A stretch of 64,000 nucleotides of DNA from positions 123,122,033-123,186,032 of the forward strand of contig CM048845.1 of NCBI GenBank assembly GCA_026545225.1. Reading direction: 5' to 3'. The stretch's first letter is position 1, and every line of letters starts with the position of its first letter. The translations under genes and the position numbers were made by a program. The notes below the pieces were generated by a model, which searched no databases, was not told where the DNA came from, and saw only the letters and a list, made by a program, of their open reading frames with translations. The stretch comes from Cornus controversa. Taxonomy: Eukaryota; Streptophyta; Magnoliopsida; Cornales; Cornaceae. Shown here piece after piece: positions 1-10,608 of the stretch.

Positions 1-966
1 AATGGCCTACATGAAAGCACCAATGTCATTAGCTTCCAGTACAAAATTAAATCAACAAAGAACATGAGAATGAAGACATGATATTCAAAATAAACCTCCT
101 CAAGCATCTTCTTCTCAGCCTCCACTTCTGAACAGTCCCTGAAAAGAAGTAACATACACACACGTTTAGATGATTTCCAACAAGCATGACAAGATATGAA
201 ACTGTTCGACTATTGTCGACACAATTCTTTGTGATTAATCTTCAAGTTCAGAATGAAAGTATTAAAATATGCATTTGAAAATCACCCAAACCTTCCAATT
301 ATACTACCAACACGGCAAGAACACTTGGCGCACACATTTTGTTCCTTAGCACAAGCTACATTAATCATCAAAGTAACGAGTAAAGAAGGCAATTCTTCAA
401 GTTGCATATAACAAACAGGACACTAAATTGAGAATCGTGATGGAGAAAGTATAGCTGAAATTAACCAGTGCACAGATTGTGGTGAGCTTGACGAACGGCA
501 CGTTTGGAGCATCGTTGACTGTGAAATTCAATTGCAATTCGATTCAGTAAATATTCAATCAACAAAAATAGTCACAGTAACATCGAGAATTGAATCAAAA
601 CAACGATTAGTGGATCAAAATATATACCATTTGGCAGGCTCACTGAGGGGCTTGTATTTGCCATACTTGCGTTTCCATTCGATCTGTTCTTTACAGCGAG
701 GGCACACTCCCGTTACCTCCGAGTACGGCCTGAACCTTCCTCCAACTTCCTATAGTGATATATACATATATATTACACACACACACACATAAATACAAAT
801 AAAATATGTAGTAATTCATTTCAATCGAATATTTAGAGAGAACGTTTATGTTCTAGAGAGAGAGAGGAAGAGAAGAGGGAAAAAGTACGGTTTCGTTGAT
901 CTTGACACCGGCGTTGGGCTTCCAGGCGTATCTGTTTTGGTGCTTCGGCGGACCTTGCCTGCTCAT
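1..966 (-). CDS. DUF2039 / C9orf85-like zinc-ribbon protein, 5' part of gene
   Basis: Spliced gene running off the left edge. Exons, read 5' to 3' on the minus strand: 966-889, 749-628, 518-466, 355-292, 138-96 and 6-1 (partial). All five introns have GT donors and AG acceptors and the phases join. The protein starts MSRQGPPKHQNRYAWKPNAG and continues with CPRC, CQRC and CAKC cysteine pairs, then an acidic helix (DCSEVEAEKKMLEE). This order matches the small eukaryotic DUF2039 family (human C9orf85), whose function is poorly known; the cysteine pairs suggest zinc binding. Exon 6 begins with codons for Ala-Ile, as expected for the family. I chose the ATG at 966 because family members start at this MxRQGPPKHQN motif; an in-frame ATG further upstream (1074) would add residues the family lacks. 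It is a single-copy-type housekeeping gene and marks the left border of the repeat-rich cluster. The 3' end is outside the window. Confidence 0.9.
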
Positions 967-2385
967 CTTTGCTAGCACGTTCTGATTGCAACAAAATACG
1001 ACACTACCATGACCTAACTTGTTCTTCCACTTATTTGCTAGACGGTAATTACCAAAACAGTATTTACAATACATTTTACACTGGTTATTTATTTATTTAA
1101 AAAAGATAAGATAATATTAATTATGCAAGAGGATAGTTTTGAGGGTCCATTGTGCATAACGCTTCACAAGTGCAAAAATTTTATAATAACTCAATTTTTT
1201 TCATTAAAATAAGATGAAAAACACAAAATATATTTATGTTAAAATTCATTCATTTTTTTCTTTTTTCTTATCCAGTTTCATATTTCTAGTAAACATAACT
1301 CAAATTTTTTTTTCACAACCATAACAAGTCTGCTGAGAGAATAAATAACTAAATATGCATCTATATAATATTTTATAAGAAAATTTCAGTATAATAACAA
1401 ATTAAAAATATTAAGGACCAAAAAAAAAAACAACATATGCTAAATGAGAAAAAACAATAACAAAAAACATACCTTACTAACCGATGAAGACACAAGTCGA
1501 CTAACTGAAGCATCTCATCTCACTAGCCGTATATAAACAATTAACAGTCTAATAAGAGAAGCAAAATAATAATAAAAAAAGAATAAATGTCAAAGCTTTG
1601 ATGACAACACTTAAATAATTAATTATGTTCAACCATTGAATATTGAGCAGGATTGATTGTACTGGGCTAAAAAAGAAAGAAAGAAAAATAATGTTTAGTT
1701 GTGTACTAGTTAGGACAAAAGAAGAATCATGAAGGCAACACGAGAAGCTCATGAATACAATATTTAATACTCATATACTTTTGTAAAAAAATTACAATAT
1801 TTCGTTAATTCGCTCATTTTTAAAAATGAATTTGAATGTAAGATTATTATTAATTTTAATTTTGTTCTTTGAAATTATGAATATTTGTCAGAGTATGGTT
1901 CCGAAGGAAGAGTTTTCACAAAAAGTGATATATATAGTTATGCAAAATCAAACATACTGATTTTATTTTTAATTTTTCAATCACTTGTGCCTAAACAATA
2001 TAATTTCATCTTTTTTTTCTTTTTTAAAAATGCAATTACCAGTGAAGTGAAAGAGATGTTCTTCGCCCAGAAAAATAATTTTTGCCCGTGGAGCATGATA
2101 CAACAAGAGGCTTCTAATTTTGGGGTGAAAGTGAAACAGATGATGCATTGAAGACTAGATGTATAGAATTAGAAATGAGAGAAAAACTTACATAGGAGAC
2201 GAATTGGACTTTGGTGGACCACAACCTTTACATGAAATAGTAGTTGCTTGCTACTATTTGGCCATGAAGAAAGAAGAAGAAAATGAGAGAGAACGAGCTG
2301 TGAAGAAAGAAGAAGAAAAAATACAAAGTAAACCCAAAAAGACGGATTGGATATTTAGTTAGTAATTTTTTTTTTTTTAAAAAAA
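967..2385. other. AT-rich intergenic sequence upstream of the DUF2039 gene
   Basis: The part nearest 966 is the DUF2039 promoter side. I see homopolymer runs and short low-complexity stretches but no convincing coding exon, RNA gene or complete mobile element. Confidence 0.5.
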
Positions 2386-2600
2386 GAGGCTTAGTAGTAT
2401 CGGATTTGGTTAAATGGACCATAAATAATAAAATTTTATTTTTTTAAATTAGACTGAATAGCATTGGGTTTGGTTAAATGGACCATAGTTAATAATTTTA
2501 TTTTTAAATGAGGCCTAGTAGTATTGGGTTTGGTAAAATGAACTATTAGTTAATAAAAAAAACTAAAATGAGGCCCAATAGTAGTATTGGGTTTAATTAA
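2386..2600. repeat. Tandem repeat, about 4 copies of a ~60-bp unit
   Basis: Copies begin near 2386, 2451, 2510 and 2570. Each has a variant of GAGGCCTAGTAGTATTGGG followed by TTTGGTTAAATGGACC and an AT-rich spacer. The repeat leads directly into a GC-rich stretch (2607-2654) that looks like a transposon end. Confidence 0.75.
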
Positions 2601-2606
2601 AATTTG

Positions 2607-2654
2607 GGGGCCCTAGGCAATCACCTGGGTCGCCTAGGCCCAGGACTGGCCCTG
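2607..2654. mobile_element. Possible terminus of a hAT-like non-autonomous element
   Basis: The stretch ends CCAGGACTGGCCCTG. Its reverse complement starts CAGGGCCAGTCC, a form common at the ends of plant hAT-type elements. The other end and a target duplication were not found, so the element cannot be delimited. The tandem repeat at 2386-2600 may be its body. Confidence 0.3.
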
Positions 2655-2819
2655 TAGGCACATTAACATGTCAGAATTTTTTTATTTTTGGTTTTACGGT
2701 AGCATCTTCAGATTTTTGCTATTCAGAAATAATAATATTTTAATAATATTTTAATTAAAATTAAATTTTATTAATTATTTTTTTAACTATTTACTAACGA
2801 CTATATTTTTCAACGACTA

Positions 2820-4040
2820 TGTTAAAAATATAGGAATAATATATATATTGAATTGATTGAATTGATTTTGAATGAAGAATACATCAAGCTTATTTATAGA
2901 CACACTACACAGAGACTAAGTTTATTTAGGAAACAAGAATTTCTAGTTCTAGATGGTTTAGGAGAAGGTGTAAGAAACCTATTAGGAAAATATATATAAT
3001 CTATAATATGAAATATATAATCTAACAGTCCCCCGCAAACTCAAGGTGAGTCATCTGAAGCCAACTTAAGTTTAGAGACAAAATCTTAAATGCGGCTCGC
3101 GAAAGCAATCTGGTGATGTAACCAATTGTTATTACGAACATATACAAAAAAGCTGCAAAAGAGTCAGAAAGAGAGAAAGCGGCTCGTTGGAGTGAAAACT
3201 GATTTGAAAATCAGAAAAAGGAGATTGTTGAAATCAGCAATTTTGACACACAGATGTTATGGCTCGTGAAAGCAATTTGGTGATTTTACCAACAGTGGTT
3301 GAAAAACACATACAAAGAAGGTGCAAAAGAGCGAATTCGTTAGAGCGATGGTAAGACTGAAAGCGACTTGTTGGAGTGAAAACTGATTTGAAAAAAATAA
3401 AAAAAGGAGCTCATTGAAATCAGCGACTTTGACACAGATGTTAGGGTCCGTGAAAGCAATCTGGTGATTTTACCAACAATGATTGAGAAACACATACAAA
3501 GAAACTGCAAAAGAGCGAACTTGTTGGAGGGACGGTAAGACTGAAAGTTACTCGCTGGAATAAAAACTGATTTAAAAATCAGAAAAGGGGCTCATTGAAA
3601 TCAGCAACTTTGACACACAGATGCTAGTGAGAGACGATGAATTGAACTTGAACTTGAACTGGGCTATCATATTTTTCTTTTATTATCTGCATAAAAATAT
3701 AGATAAGGTGGAAGCTATTTTCTATGATTGACCATTGTCCCCGGGGATGAAGCTAGTGGTGTCATCCCCGGCAATGACGACGATGGACTGAGAAAGATTT
3801 ATCAAGGATCGGTTGGCTCTGATACCATGTTAGAAATATAGGAAGAATATATATATTGAATTAATTGAATTGATTTTGAATGAAGAATACATCAAGCCTA
3901 TTTATAAATACACTATCTTAGAAACCAAGTTTATTTAGGGAACAAGAAATTCTAGTCATAGATATATGGTTTAGAAGAAGGTGTAAGAAACCTATTAGGA
4001 AAAGATATATAATCTATAATAGAAAATATATAATCTAACA
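2820..4040 (-). mobile_element. TRIM-1, terminal-repeat retrotransposon in miniature
   Basis: Two direct repeats of about 210 bp, 2820-3027 and 3828-4040, begin TGTTA and end TCTAACA. Just left of the right repeat is TTGGCTCTGATACCA, the reverse complement of the initiator-Met primer site TGGTATCAGAGCC. The element therefore reads on the minus strand. A CCCCC tract next to the left repeat (3029-3034) is the polypurine tract on that strand. The interior of about 800 bp has no coding domain and contains about three imperfect copies of a 170-185-bp repeat. Flanks are GACTA on the left (2815-2819) and GGCTA on the right (4041-4045), a near-match target duplication. It is non-autonomous and depends on other elements for mobility. 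Confidence 0.85.
3088..3625. repeat. Internal tandem repeat of TRIM-1, ~3 copies
   Basis: The phrase GTGAAAGCAATCTGGTGAT recurs near 3100, 3268 and 3452. It is followed each time by a pattern containing GTTGGAGTGAAAACTGATTT and TTGAAATCAGC. Unit length is roughly 170-185 bp. Confidence 0.7.
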
Positions 4041-4179
4041 GGCTATATTCTCAACAACTATAATTTTCATTTGATATAAAAACCCATTTGCTCATTTATA
4101 AATTATCACTACATTTATCTCTTTCATTTTTGCAAGTTGCAAAAATTCATTCAACATCTCCTTCAATTTTGAATTTTGA

Positions 4180-5900
4180 ATGAATTCGTCATCACGACCT
4201 TTGCCATATTCTAATTTTTCACATTCTTCGGTATCCTCCTCATCAATAGATCTTGACACATTACTTGAAAAGTGATCGGCATTGAATGTTACGCATTCTA
4301 GTCTCTTAAATTACATATTTTATTTTCTTAGTAATAGTTTATTTGTAATTTTACTCTATTTTTGTATTTTCTGTCTTTTTCGGAGCCTTAATAATTATTT
4401 AAGATAAAACCATGATTTTGGAACTTTTAAAGATAATATCCAAGAAGGTTATATGAAGTCTAAATTTAATGGATCCATTCAACTCCATATGTCAACTCAA
4501 ATCAGCCCAAAGAAGAGTTCCAAAAGAATTACAACTGCTTAAGGAGGTTACGGACTTAAAGCCCAATTCTGCACTTAATCCAGTTTTAAGCCCGTTTTGG
4601 AAAGTGGATTAAAAATCTTATTTTCGAGCGTCAATTTGACTTAATTCCTGCCTAGGTTGAACTAAATTCGATTCTGGACACTTTTGTATTTCATGTAAAT
4701 TTCATGAATCGGACTTCTACTGGGTCAAAACTTGAGCCGAATGTTAGCAAAAAAAATTTACCTATTTAGGGTTGCGGGAAAACCCTAATTATCTCCTAAT
4801 TGGATTAGAACTTTATCTCCTAATTGGATTAGGACTTTATGTATTTTCTTGGGGTATAAAGTAACAAACTAGAAGCTGTTTTGGGGAGAAAACAAGTGGA
4901 GGCCAGGGCAGAGAAGACAGAGACAATCCGGGTTTTATTTATTCATTATGTCTTTTATTATTTTGTGATCTTCTTCTTCTATCCTGTGTAACTAAACTCC
5001 TCAACTAGGGTTGAGGAGGAAACCTCCATTAATGAAGTGAAGTTCTTTTGTTCATTAATTGATTCCTTTGTGTATGATTTAATTGCTTATGATTTTCGCT
5101 TCTTGTGATTAATTATTTTATAGTTCTTTTATCATCTATATCATGTATATATGGTAGTTAGAAAGTATTATAATTAATCTAAGCTTGAGTTTGTATTTCT
5201 TAAAAGTGATAATCTTTGATCTTATGTTTTTCATTAAATTGGATACATAAGATATTTAGAATTTTACATTAGTAAAGCGAAGGAAAATCTACTTTTTTAA
5301 TATATTTTTTATAGTGCTTTATTGTTAAATCTTGAGTAAGCAATAGATTGATTTCTTGATTGGTACTCCAAATTTGGGAATTAATAAATGAATATTAGAA
5401 GCTTCATGGATTTAATGGTGGTGGAATCCGACACCTTAGTTATTTTCTCTGTTTGATTTTAATTGTGTTCTTTTATTTACATATTAGTTTAATCTCTCAA
5501 ATCAACTAACCTTTGTTTAAACTAGATTAGTTTTAAATTAATTTGAATTTGTGTTAGTTTTTCTTCTCAAAGCATTCCCTTGGGTTCGACCTCGTTCTTG
5601 CCGATCTATATTTCAATAGATTCGTACACTTGCGAGTTATTTAACAATTTTAAAACAACATTAAAGAACATCTAGATGCCTACAAATCAATTTTGGCGTG
5701 TGCGACGCTAGAGATTGTAGCGCAAGTCTTTCAATCAGTTCACAAGTGACAATACTTTTACCGTGACCCTAATATTTTTGCGGCACCCATCTACACTCGC
5801 CTAACTCCAGTACTACAATAGAGAAATAAATACACAATTAAAGAACGATTTGATAGAACATTTGTGGAATCAGATTGGTGATGCAAATGAGAATGATTAA
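4180..5900 (+). pseudogene. PIF/Harbinger (ALP1-like) transposase relic split by a solo LTR
   Basis: At 5830-5900 one frame reads LKNDLIEHLWNQIGDANEND then stop. This resembles the C-terminal tail of plant Harbinger/ALP1-like nucleases (xLxNDLxEHLWxxxG). On the other side of the solo LTR, 4180-4272 encodes a Ser-rich start (MNSSSRP...IDLDTLLEK) that could be an N-terminus of the same kind of protein. The catalytic middle is missing. The C-terminal match is the stronger part; the N-terminal assignment is a guess. This is a decayed DNA transposon or domesticated relative, not a working gene. Confidence 0.45.
4273..5661. mobile_element. Solo LTR, Athila-like family
   Basis: This 1.39-kb block is similar along its length to the 3' LTR at 23526-24916. 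Both start TGATCGGC, share GTTGAATGTTACGCATTCTA near the start, and end with a tail containing GATTCGTACACTTGCGAG. No internal retrotransposon sequence adjoins it, so it is a solo LTR left by recombination. The target duplication is not clean (AAAAG on the left against TAAAG on the right). Confidence 0.85.
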
Positions 5901-5949
5901 GTTATGTTTTTTTTTTTGTATGTACTAGAATTTTTAAGTTATTTTGTTT

Positions 5950-7199
5950 TTTATGTACTAGTATTCTTAAGTTATGTTACTTTTTATGTACTAAAATCTT
6001 TAAAATCTTTAAGTTGTGTTGCATTTTATGTTTTTAAAATATTATGAAATATTATGAAATAAAATTTTGATTATGAATTGTTTTTTTGCATAAAAGTATT
6101 ATTTATTCGTATCTATAACTTAAGTAAATAATAAATTAATAAATTTTAATTTTTAAGTTTGTCTTAATTTTAATATTTAATAATCATAAATAAAAATTTG
6201 TACTATTAACATGTGAAAATTAAAATATAATTGATATGTGTTGAAAGAATCAGTGGACTGATTCTGTATTTTGTGCTTATCTTGACCCAGCTGCGAGAGT
6301 GCAGATTTAAGAAAGAAAAAAAAAACCAAAGCCAAGGCTGGGATTGGATCACTCTAATAAATCGAAAGATATATACTACTATATTTTTTTTTGGTGAATA
6401 AAAAGAAAATTGATTGTTTAATTTGTTTCTTTCCAAAACCGATTAGTTCTCAATCCCTAGTCCGTAACCTTTCCTCTACATCATTATTTTGTAGACAAAC
6501 TGATATGGAACAAAATTTTATTTTTCGTGCTTTACTGTTATTTTTATTATGATAATTTTTTGAAAGGAAATTAAAATTTTTCAATAAGGTATTTTATTAT
6601 TATTATTATTGCTACGGTTATCTCAAAATTTGTTCCCAATATGTTGATCTGAGTATCAAATATGTATACAGATTAATTAATTAAACATTTAAAGACTTAA
6701 AATTCAGGACCGTTTTATCAAATGCACTCTAATAAGTCTCACACACTGTTCAAATTCAATTCCCAACTCTCTTGAATTATATATTTTTAGATCAATTTTT
6801 ATATTTAGCAGGTGGCTGATAGCATAGCTGAAGTCTAAAAGTTGAAATCATTATTCAGCTTCAGCCACCATTTCATAGTGATGCTAACATACTATCAAGC
6901 CATTAAACGAGTTGAACAAATTATATTAATTCAAAGACACATATGATTATAGATTAACAATCTAGATTAACAATCTTACTTATCATTTTGACTCGGTAAG
7001 CAACACCCATAATCTCATTGCATCAAGGTTGGGCTCAAACAGTTTCTTTCGATTATACTAACACTTGTGTTTCACTAGTACATTAATCCAAATGATTATC
7101 ACAAATGATCACAATTGGACCCGCCATATTGACTTGACAGGTAGCGATTTGCTTTACTACAATGCACATGTGCAGGTGTAGGCAATTCTTACCCACATT
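5950..7199. repeat. 3' flank of CrRLK1L gene 1, paralogous to the 3' flank of gene 2
   Basis: From about 5957 to the stop of gene 1 this sequence matches 24920-25379 plus 31002-31775, the 3' side of gene 2, nearly base for base. The gene 2 copy is interrupted by element B. The copy here has no insertion and shows the empty site at about 6431-6440. No gene was recognised in it. Confidence 0.85.
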
Positions 7200-9863
7200 T
7201 CAACGCCCCGTAGGGTTCATGATCTCAGAGAACACACTTGTCATCGTCACCCCACTGCTCGACACGTGTCCATTACCAACACCTACCGCCTCATCTAGAC
7301 GGTTAAGATCCTTTTCCTTATATTCTACCTCAGCTCCATCAATTCTGATTCCCTCCTCCTCACTCACTTGTAGCTTCAAAGCAAACTCAAGGGTCCACAG
7401 TACTTCATTCATTGACGGCCGTTTGATTCCCTCATCATGCAAACACCTCACCGCTATCTCCCCGAATATCTTCAAACACTCTGGCTTGATCTTCTCGATC
7501 ACATGCGGATCAACTATTTGATCAAGTGTACCATTTTGATAACATTTGCGAGCCCACACAGCTAAGTTCACTTGATCTCTCTCCAGCGCTCTATTCAGAG
7601 GTGCCCTACCACATAATACCTCAAACAACACCACACCAAAAGAGTACACGTCAGACTTCTCTGTTAATTGCTGGCGTTGATAGTATTCCGGATCCAAATA
7701 ACCGAAACTACCCTTCACCGCTGTGCTGACGTGGGCGTTAGAGACGTCAGTGGGGTTTATTTTGGATAATCCAAAATCCGAAACCTTGGCCACCCATTTA
7801 TCATCCAATAAAATATTGGTCGTTTTCACGTCGCGGTGAATGACCCTGTGCTTCGCACCTGCATGGAGGTAATGCAACCCGCGGGCAGCGCCGATGCAGA
7901 TCTCGAGCCGTTGCTTCCACGGCAGCGGAGGATTGTCAATGCCGTAAAGATGATCACTGAGAGTCCCACGAGACATGTAATCATACACAAGGATCATCTC
8001 ACGTTTGTCGTTGCAATAGCCAATAAGAGACACAAGATGGCGATGACGGAGCTGAGAGAGCATTTCGATCTCCGTCTTGAACTCGTGGGCCCCTTGTTGG
8101 GACCCTGGTTTAAGGCGTTTGATCGCAACCGGAGTGGCCCCACTGTCTAAATACCCTTTATACACATCCCCAAAGCCTCCACGTCCAATGATGAAAACAT
8201 TGTCAAAGTAATTAGTCGAGGTTTTGATTTCAGCAAAAGAAAAGTGACGACAAACATCATTCGATAGAAGTGAATCACCCATTTTTTCGTTTCTAGTTGC
8301 GACATAGGAGATCGAGCCCCAACATGTTGCTCCCCCCTGACTGGAACCTGATTCTTTAAGTCTCCTCCTTTGCCGGAAATTAATCAAGAAACCAAGAACA
8401 GAGATTGCGACCACAACGGAAAGAACACCGCCGACAATGGCGGCGACTAGTGTAGTTCTTCGCTTTTCCGGCTTTGACGGTTGTGGAGTATACGGTGAAA
8501 CTGGTGGTGGACCTGGGTCAGGGTTGAGTCCGGCGAGATTGCCGGAATAGTCACTCATTTTGAAAACCTCTAACGCATTCATGATGGCATCAGAGTAAAC
8601 AGTCCTTGAGTCCGCATTAGGATGCAAAGCTATAGACAGATTCTGTTTCTTATTCTCTCTTCCTGGACTCACCATCATCACTGCATAATCTCTATAAACC
8701 GGGACATGATTTCTTCCGGCCCAAACAATGACATCGGCTTGAGGCTCGGCCGTCTGATTTGCTATGAATATACTAAATTCCCTGTCACTTTGTTTTGTCA
8801 CCTGAACTTGAAACTCACAAAAGTGTAGTCTCACCAGGTACGTAAACCCCGAATCCACAGGCAAATTCCAAGTGAGATTGTACTTCTTGTTCTCTGTTTT
8901 GTTGTTTCCCATGGACCGAGCGGTCCTATATAGTATGGCCGGTGCAGTGTAGCTGGGTACATCACTGGTGAAGATAGGTTGGATAGTACTCATGTCAACT
9001 GGAATAGCCCCAATGTTTGAAACATACTCCTCGTCGTTCAACCAGTTTCGGAACATGCCCGTGTCCTGCATGGGCGAAATCTCACTCCCACCAACATTCA
9101 ATCGGTGTACGGTCTCAAGAGCAGTGTTGTTTTCAATACGATGTACTGGGTTTTGCTCGTTGCCGATAAAAGTAACACTTTGTGTCTGGGCGGAGCTGTA
9201 ATAAAGATTGGTAGGCATGGGGACAATTTCAATTCCATTGATCAAAGCATATGCACCGAACGGAGTTGAAGACGGAGTGAAGGTGATGTTCAATGTTAGA
9301 TCTTGATCTTCTACGTTTATGCAGAATTCTTTAACTAGAGTGTCGGAGCCCAGATAAGCAGCTGTTAGAGAGGCACTGAAGTTACTGAGAAGAGTGAATT
9401 GATTGGCTTTGACGGAGAAGAAGACTTTGGAGGGGTCGAAGTTTTGGTACTGAGCAAGATTGAAGTGCAAGCGGATGAATTTTTGGCCGGCAGTGACAGG
9501 AAATACGAAGCTGAATCCAGACGAAGATGTGAGAGCTGTCAAGTAGGGAACATACCCATAACTCGTTTGGGGTGATGATCTCTGTGCTGAAGGGGCTATT
9601 GATGTGTTGTGTTTTTGTTCTAAAAGGGAGAGATAGTTGGTATTGGTGTCTGCGACCCATTGTCGGCCGTTCAGTAAGGTGTTGTTGCCGGAGGAGCCGC
9701 AGTCCAGGAAATTTTTTTCAATAGGGGTGTAGGGAGGTTGTGAGTTGCAGGAAATGGGGAAGAGTGAACTAGTGAGTAGGATGAGGATGTACAGAGGAGT
9801 TAGAATCACTAGATTGTTGAAATATAGAATTGTCCTGCTTGTGTTCTTCATTGCAGGAGACAC
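7200..9863 (-). CDS. FERONIA-like receptor kinase (CrRLK1L), gene 1
   Basis: Intronless, 887 aa, full length for the family (FERONIA is about 895 aa). Order: signal peptide (to ~40, ending near ISCNS), malectin-like ectodomain (~45-440, many Asn-X-Ser/Thr sites), proline-rich juxtamembrane (~448-466), transmembrane helix (~470-494), Ser/Thr kinase (~555-830). Catalytic parts are intact: Gly loop GRGGFG 560-565, VAIK Lys 582, HRD 676-678, DFG 696-698, activation segment STAVKGSFGYLDPEYY. It should sit in the plasma membrane and, by family, sense RALF peptides or wall pectin. Two start codons are possible: 9863 adds MSPA to the start used by genes 2 and 3, and the homologous ATG is 9851. The C-terminal tail lacks about 20 residues present in gene 3 just before VFSEIMNP. 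An LTR element (10058-15357) lies about 195 bp upstream. Subfamily FERONIA is sure; specific ligand is not. Confidence 0.95.
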   Translation of the reverse strand: MSPAMKNTSRTILYFNNLVILTPLYILILLTSSLFPISCNSQPPYTPIEKNFLDCGSSGNNTLLNGRQWVADTNTNYLSLLEQKHNTSIAPSAQRSSPQTSYGYVPYLTALTSSSGFSFVFPVTAGQKFIRLHFNLAQYQNFDPSKVFFSVKANQFTLLSNFSASLTAAYLGSDTLVKEFCINVEDQDLTLNITFTPSSTPFGAYALINGIEIVPMPTNLYYSSAQTQSVTFIGNEQNPVHRIENNTALETVHRLNVGGSEISPMQDTGMFRNWLNDEEYVSNIGAIPVDMSTIQPIFTSDVPSYTAPAILYRTARSMGNNKTENKKYNLTWNLPVDSGFTYLVRLHFCEFQVQVTKQSDREFSIFIANQTAEPQADVIVWAGRNHVPVYRDYAVMMVSPGRENKKQNLSIALHPNADSRTVYSDAIMNALEVFKMSDYSGNLAGLNPDPGPPPVSPYTPQPSKPEKRRTTLVAAIVGGVLSVVVAISVLGFLINFRQRRRLKESGSSQGGATCWGSISYVATRNEKMGDSLLSNDVCRHFSFAEIKTSTNYFDNVFIIGRGGFGDVYKGYLDSGATPVAIKRLKPGSQQGAHEFKTEIEMLSQLRHRHLVSLIGYCNDKREMILVYDYMSRGTLSDHLYGIDNPPLPWKQRLEICIGAARGLHYLHAGAKHRVIHRDVKTTNILLDDKWVAKVSDFGLSKINPTDVSNAHVSTAVKGSFGYLDPEYYQRQQLTEKSDVYSFGVVLFEVLCGRAPLNRALERDQVNLAVWARKCYQNGTLDQIVDPHVIEKIKPECLKIFGEIAVRCLHDEGIKRPSMNEVLWTLEFALKLQVSEEEGIRIDGAEVEYKEKDLNRLDEAVGVGNGHVSSSGVTMTSVFSEIMNPTGR

Positions 9864-9965
9864 TTAGAACACAGAAAAGGCTTGAAAGGTCACCTTATAC
9901 ATGCAACTAGAAATGTTAATTTCATTTCATAGAAGTTTGAAACAAGTCCTCTATCTCTCTCTCTC

Positions 9966-9970
9966 TCCCT

Positions 9971-10010
<40 letters not shown>
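9966..10010. repeat. (AT)n microsatellite in the gene 1 leader/promoter
   Basis: A CT-rich run (CTCTCTCTCTCCCTC) is followed by about 20 AT dinucleotides, about 100-150 bp upstream of the start codon. Genes 2 and 3 lack it at this position. Confidence 0.9.
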
Positions 10011-10013
<3 letters not shown>

Positions 10014-10042
10014 CTTGACATGGCCATGTGAAGATTTTACTT

Positions 10043-10048
10043 GGTCAA
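10043..10048 (-). promoter_or_regulatory. Conserved W-box upstream of gene 1
   Basis: TTGACC on the coding strand, within the block AATTTTGACCAAGTAAAA, about 180-195 bp upstream of the start. The same block lies at the same distance from genes 2 and 3. TTGACC/T is the WRKY-binding core. Function is inferred from conservation only. Confidence 0.45.
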
Positions 10049-10057
10049 AATTAAAGT

Positions 10058-10406
10058 TCATAAAGTATTTGACTCCAATTGTGAAACGTACAAAGTGGAG
10101 GTTAAGTTTAAGGTGACGTGGATAAAAAGTCTACTTTGACCAGGATTTCTCTATCTCCAGATGAGTCTGGGGAACTGAAGAGTCAGTCTCCTACTAGGAC
10201 ACAGTCCCACTTGACCGCTATAAATATAGAGACGGTCCATATATCAGGTACGGAATTAATACCCTCAAAAGTGCCTTTATAGTTTAAGAAAGTCCTTCCG
10301 ATTTCTGACTTGATCGTCGGAGCATAGTCGGCCGGCACTACGCCGGTGCTCTTTCGACTATCATTTTTTTTGTCTTTTCAGCTCAGGGTGAATTTCTGCT
10401 TCATCA
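10058..10406 (+). repeat. 5' LTR of element A
   Basis: About 350 bp ending TTCTGCTTCATCA. It contains GCTATAAATATAGAGACGG, a likely TATA box for the element, and pairs with 14989-15357. Confidence 0.9.
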
Positions 10407-10572
10407 GTTAGCGCCGTCTGTGGGAAACGATTTGTTTTCTGAAAAAAAATATTATTCCTACGGTTTGATTATTAAAATTATCGTTTAATTAATTGCTTTA
10501 TTTTTATTTGTACAACTTGATTATTGAATTTAAACCCAATGATCGGAGAACCATGGTTAAGATTGAAGTTTT

Positions 10573-10608
<36 letters not shown>

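Noticed and set aside
2820-4040. TRIM-1 as a Cassandra element (TRIM with 5S rRNA promoter)
   Set aside because: No 5S-like box A, intermediate element and box C arrangement was seen in its LTRs.
7162-9201. Open frames on the plus strand opposite gene 1, and equivalents opposite genes 2 and 3
   Set aside because: They are shadows of the receptor-kinase coding sequence, recur at equal places in all three paralogues, and encode no known domain.
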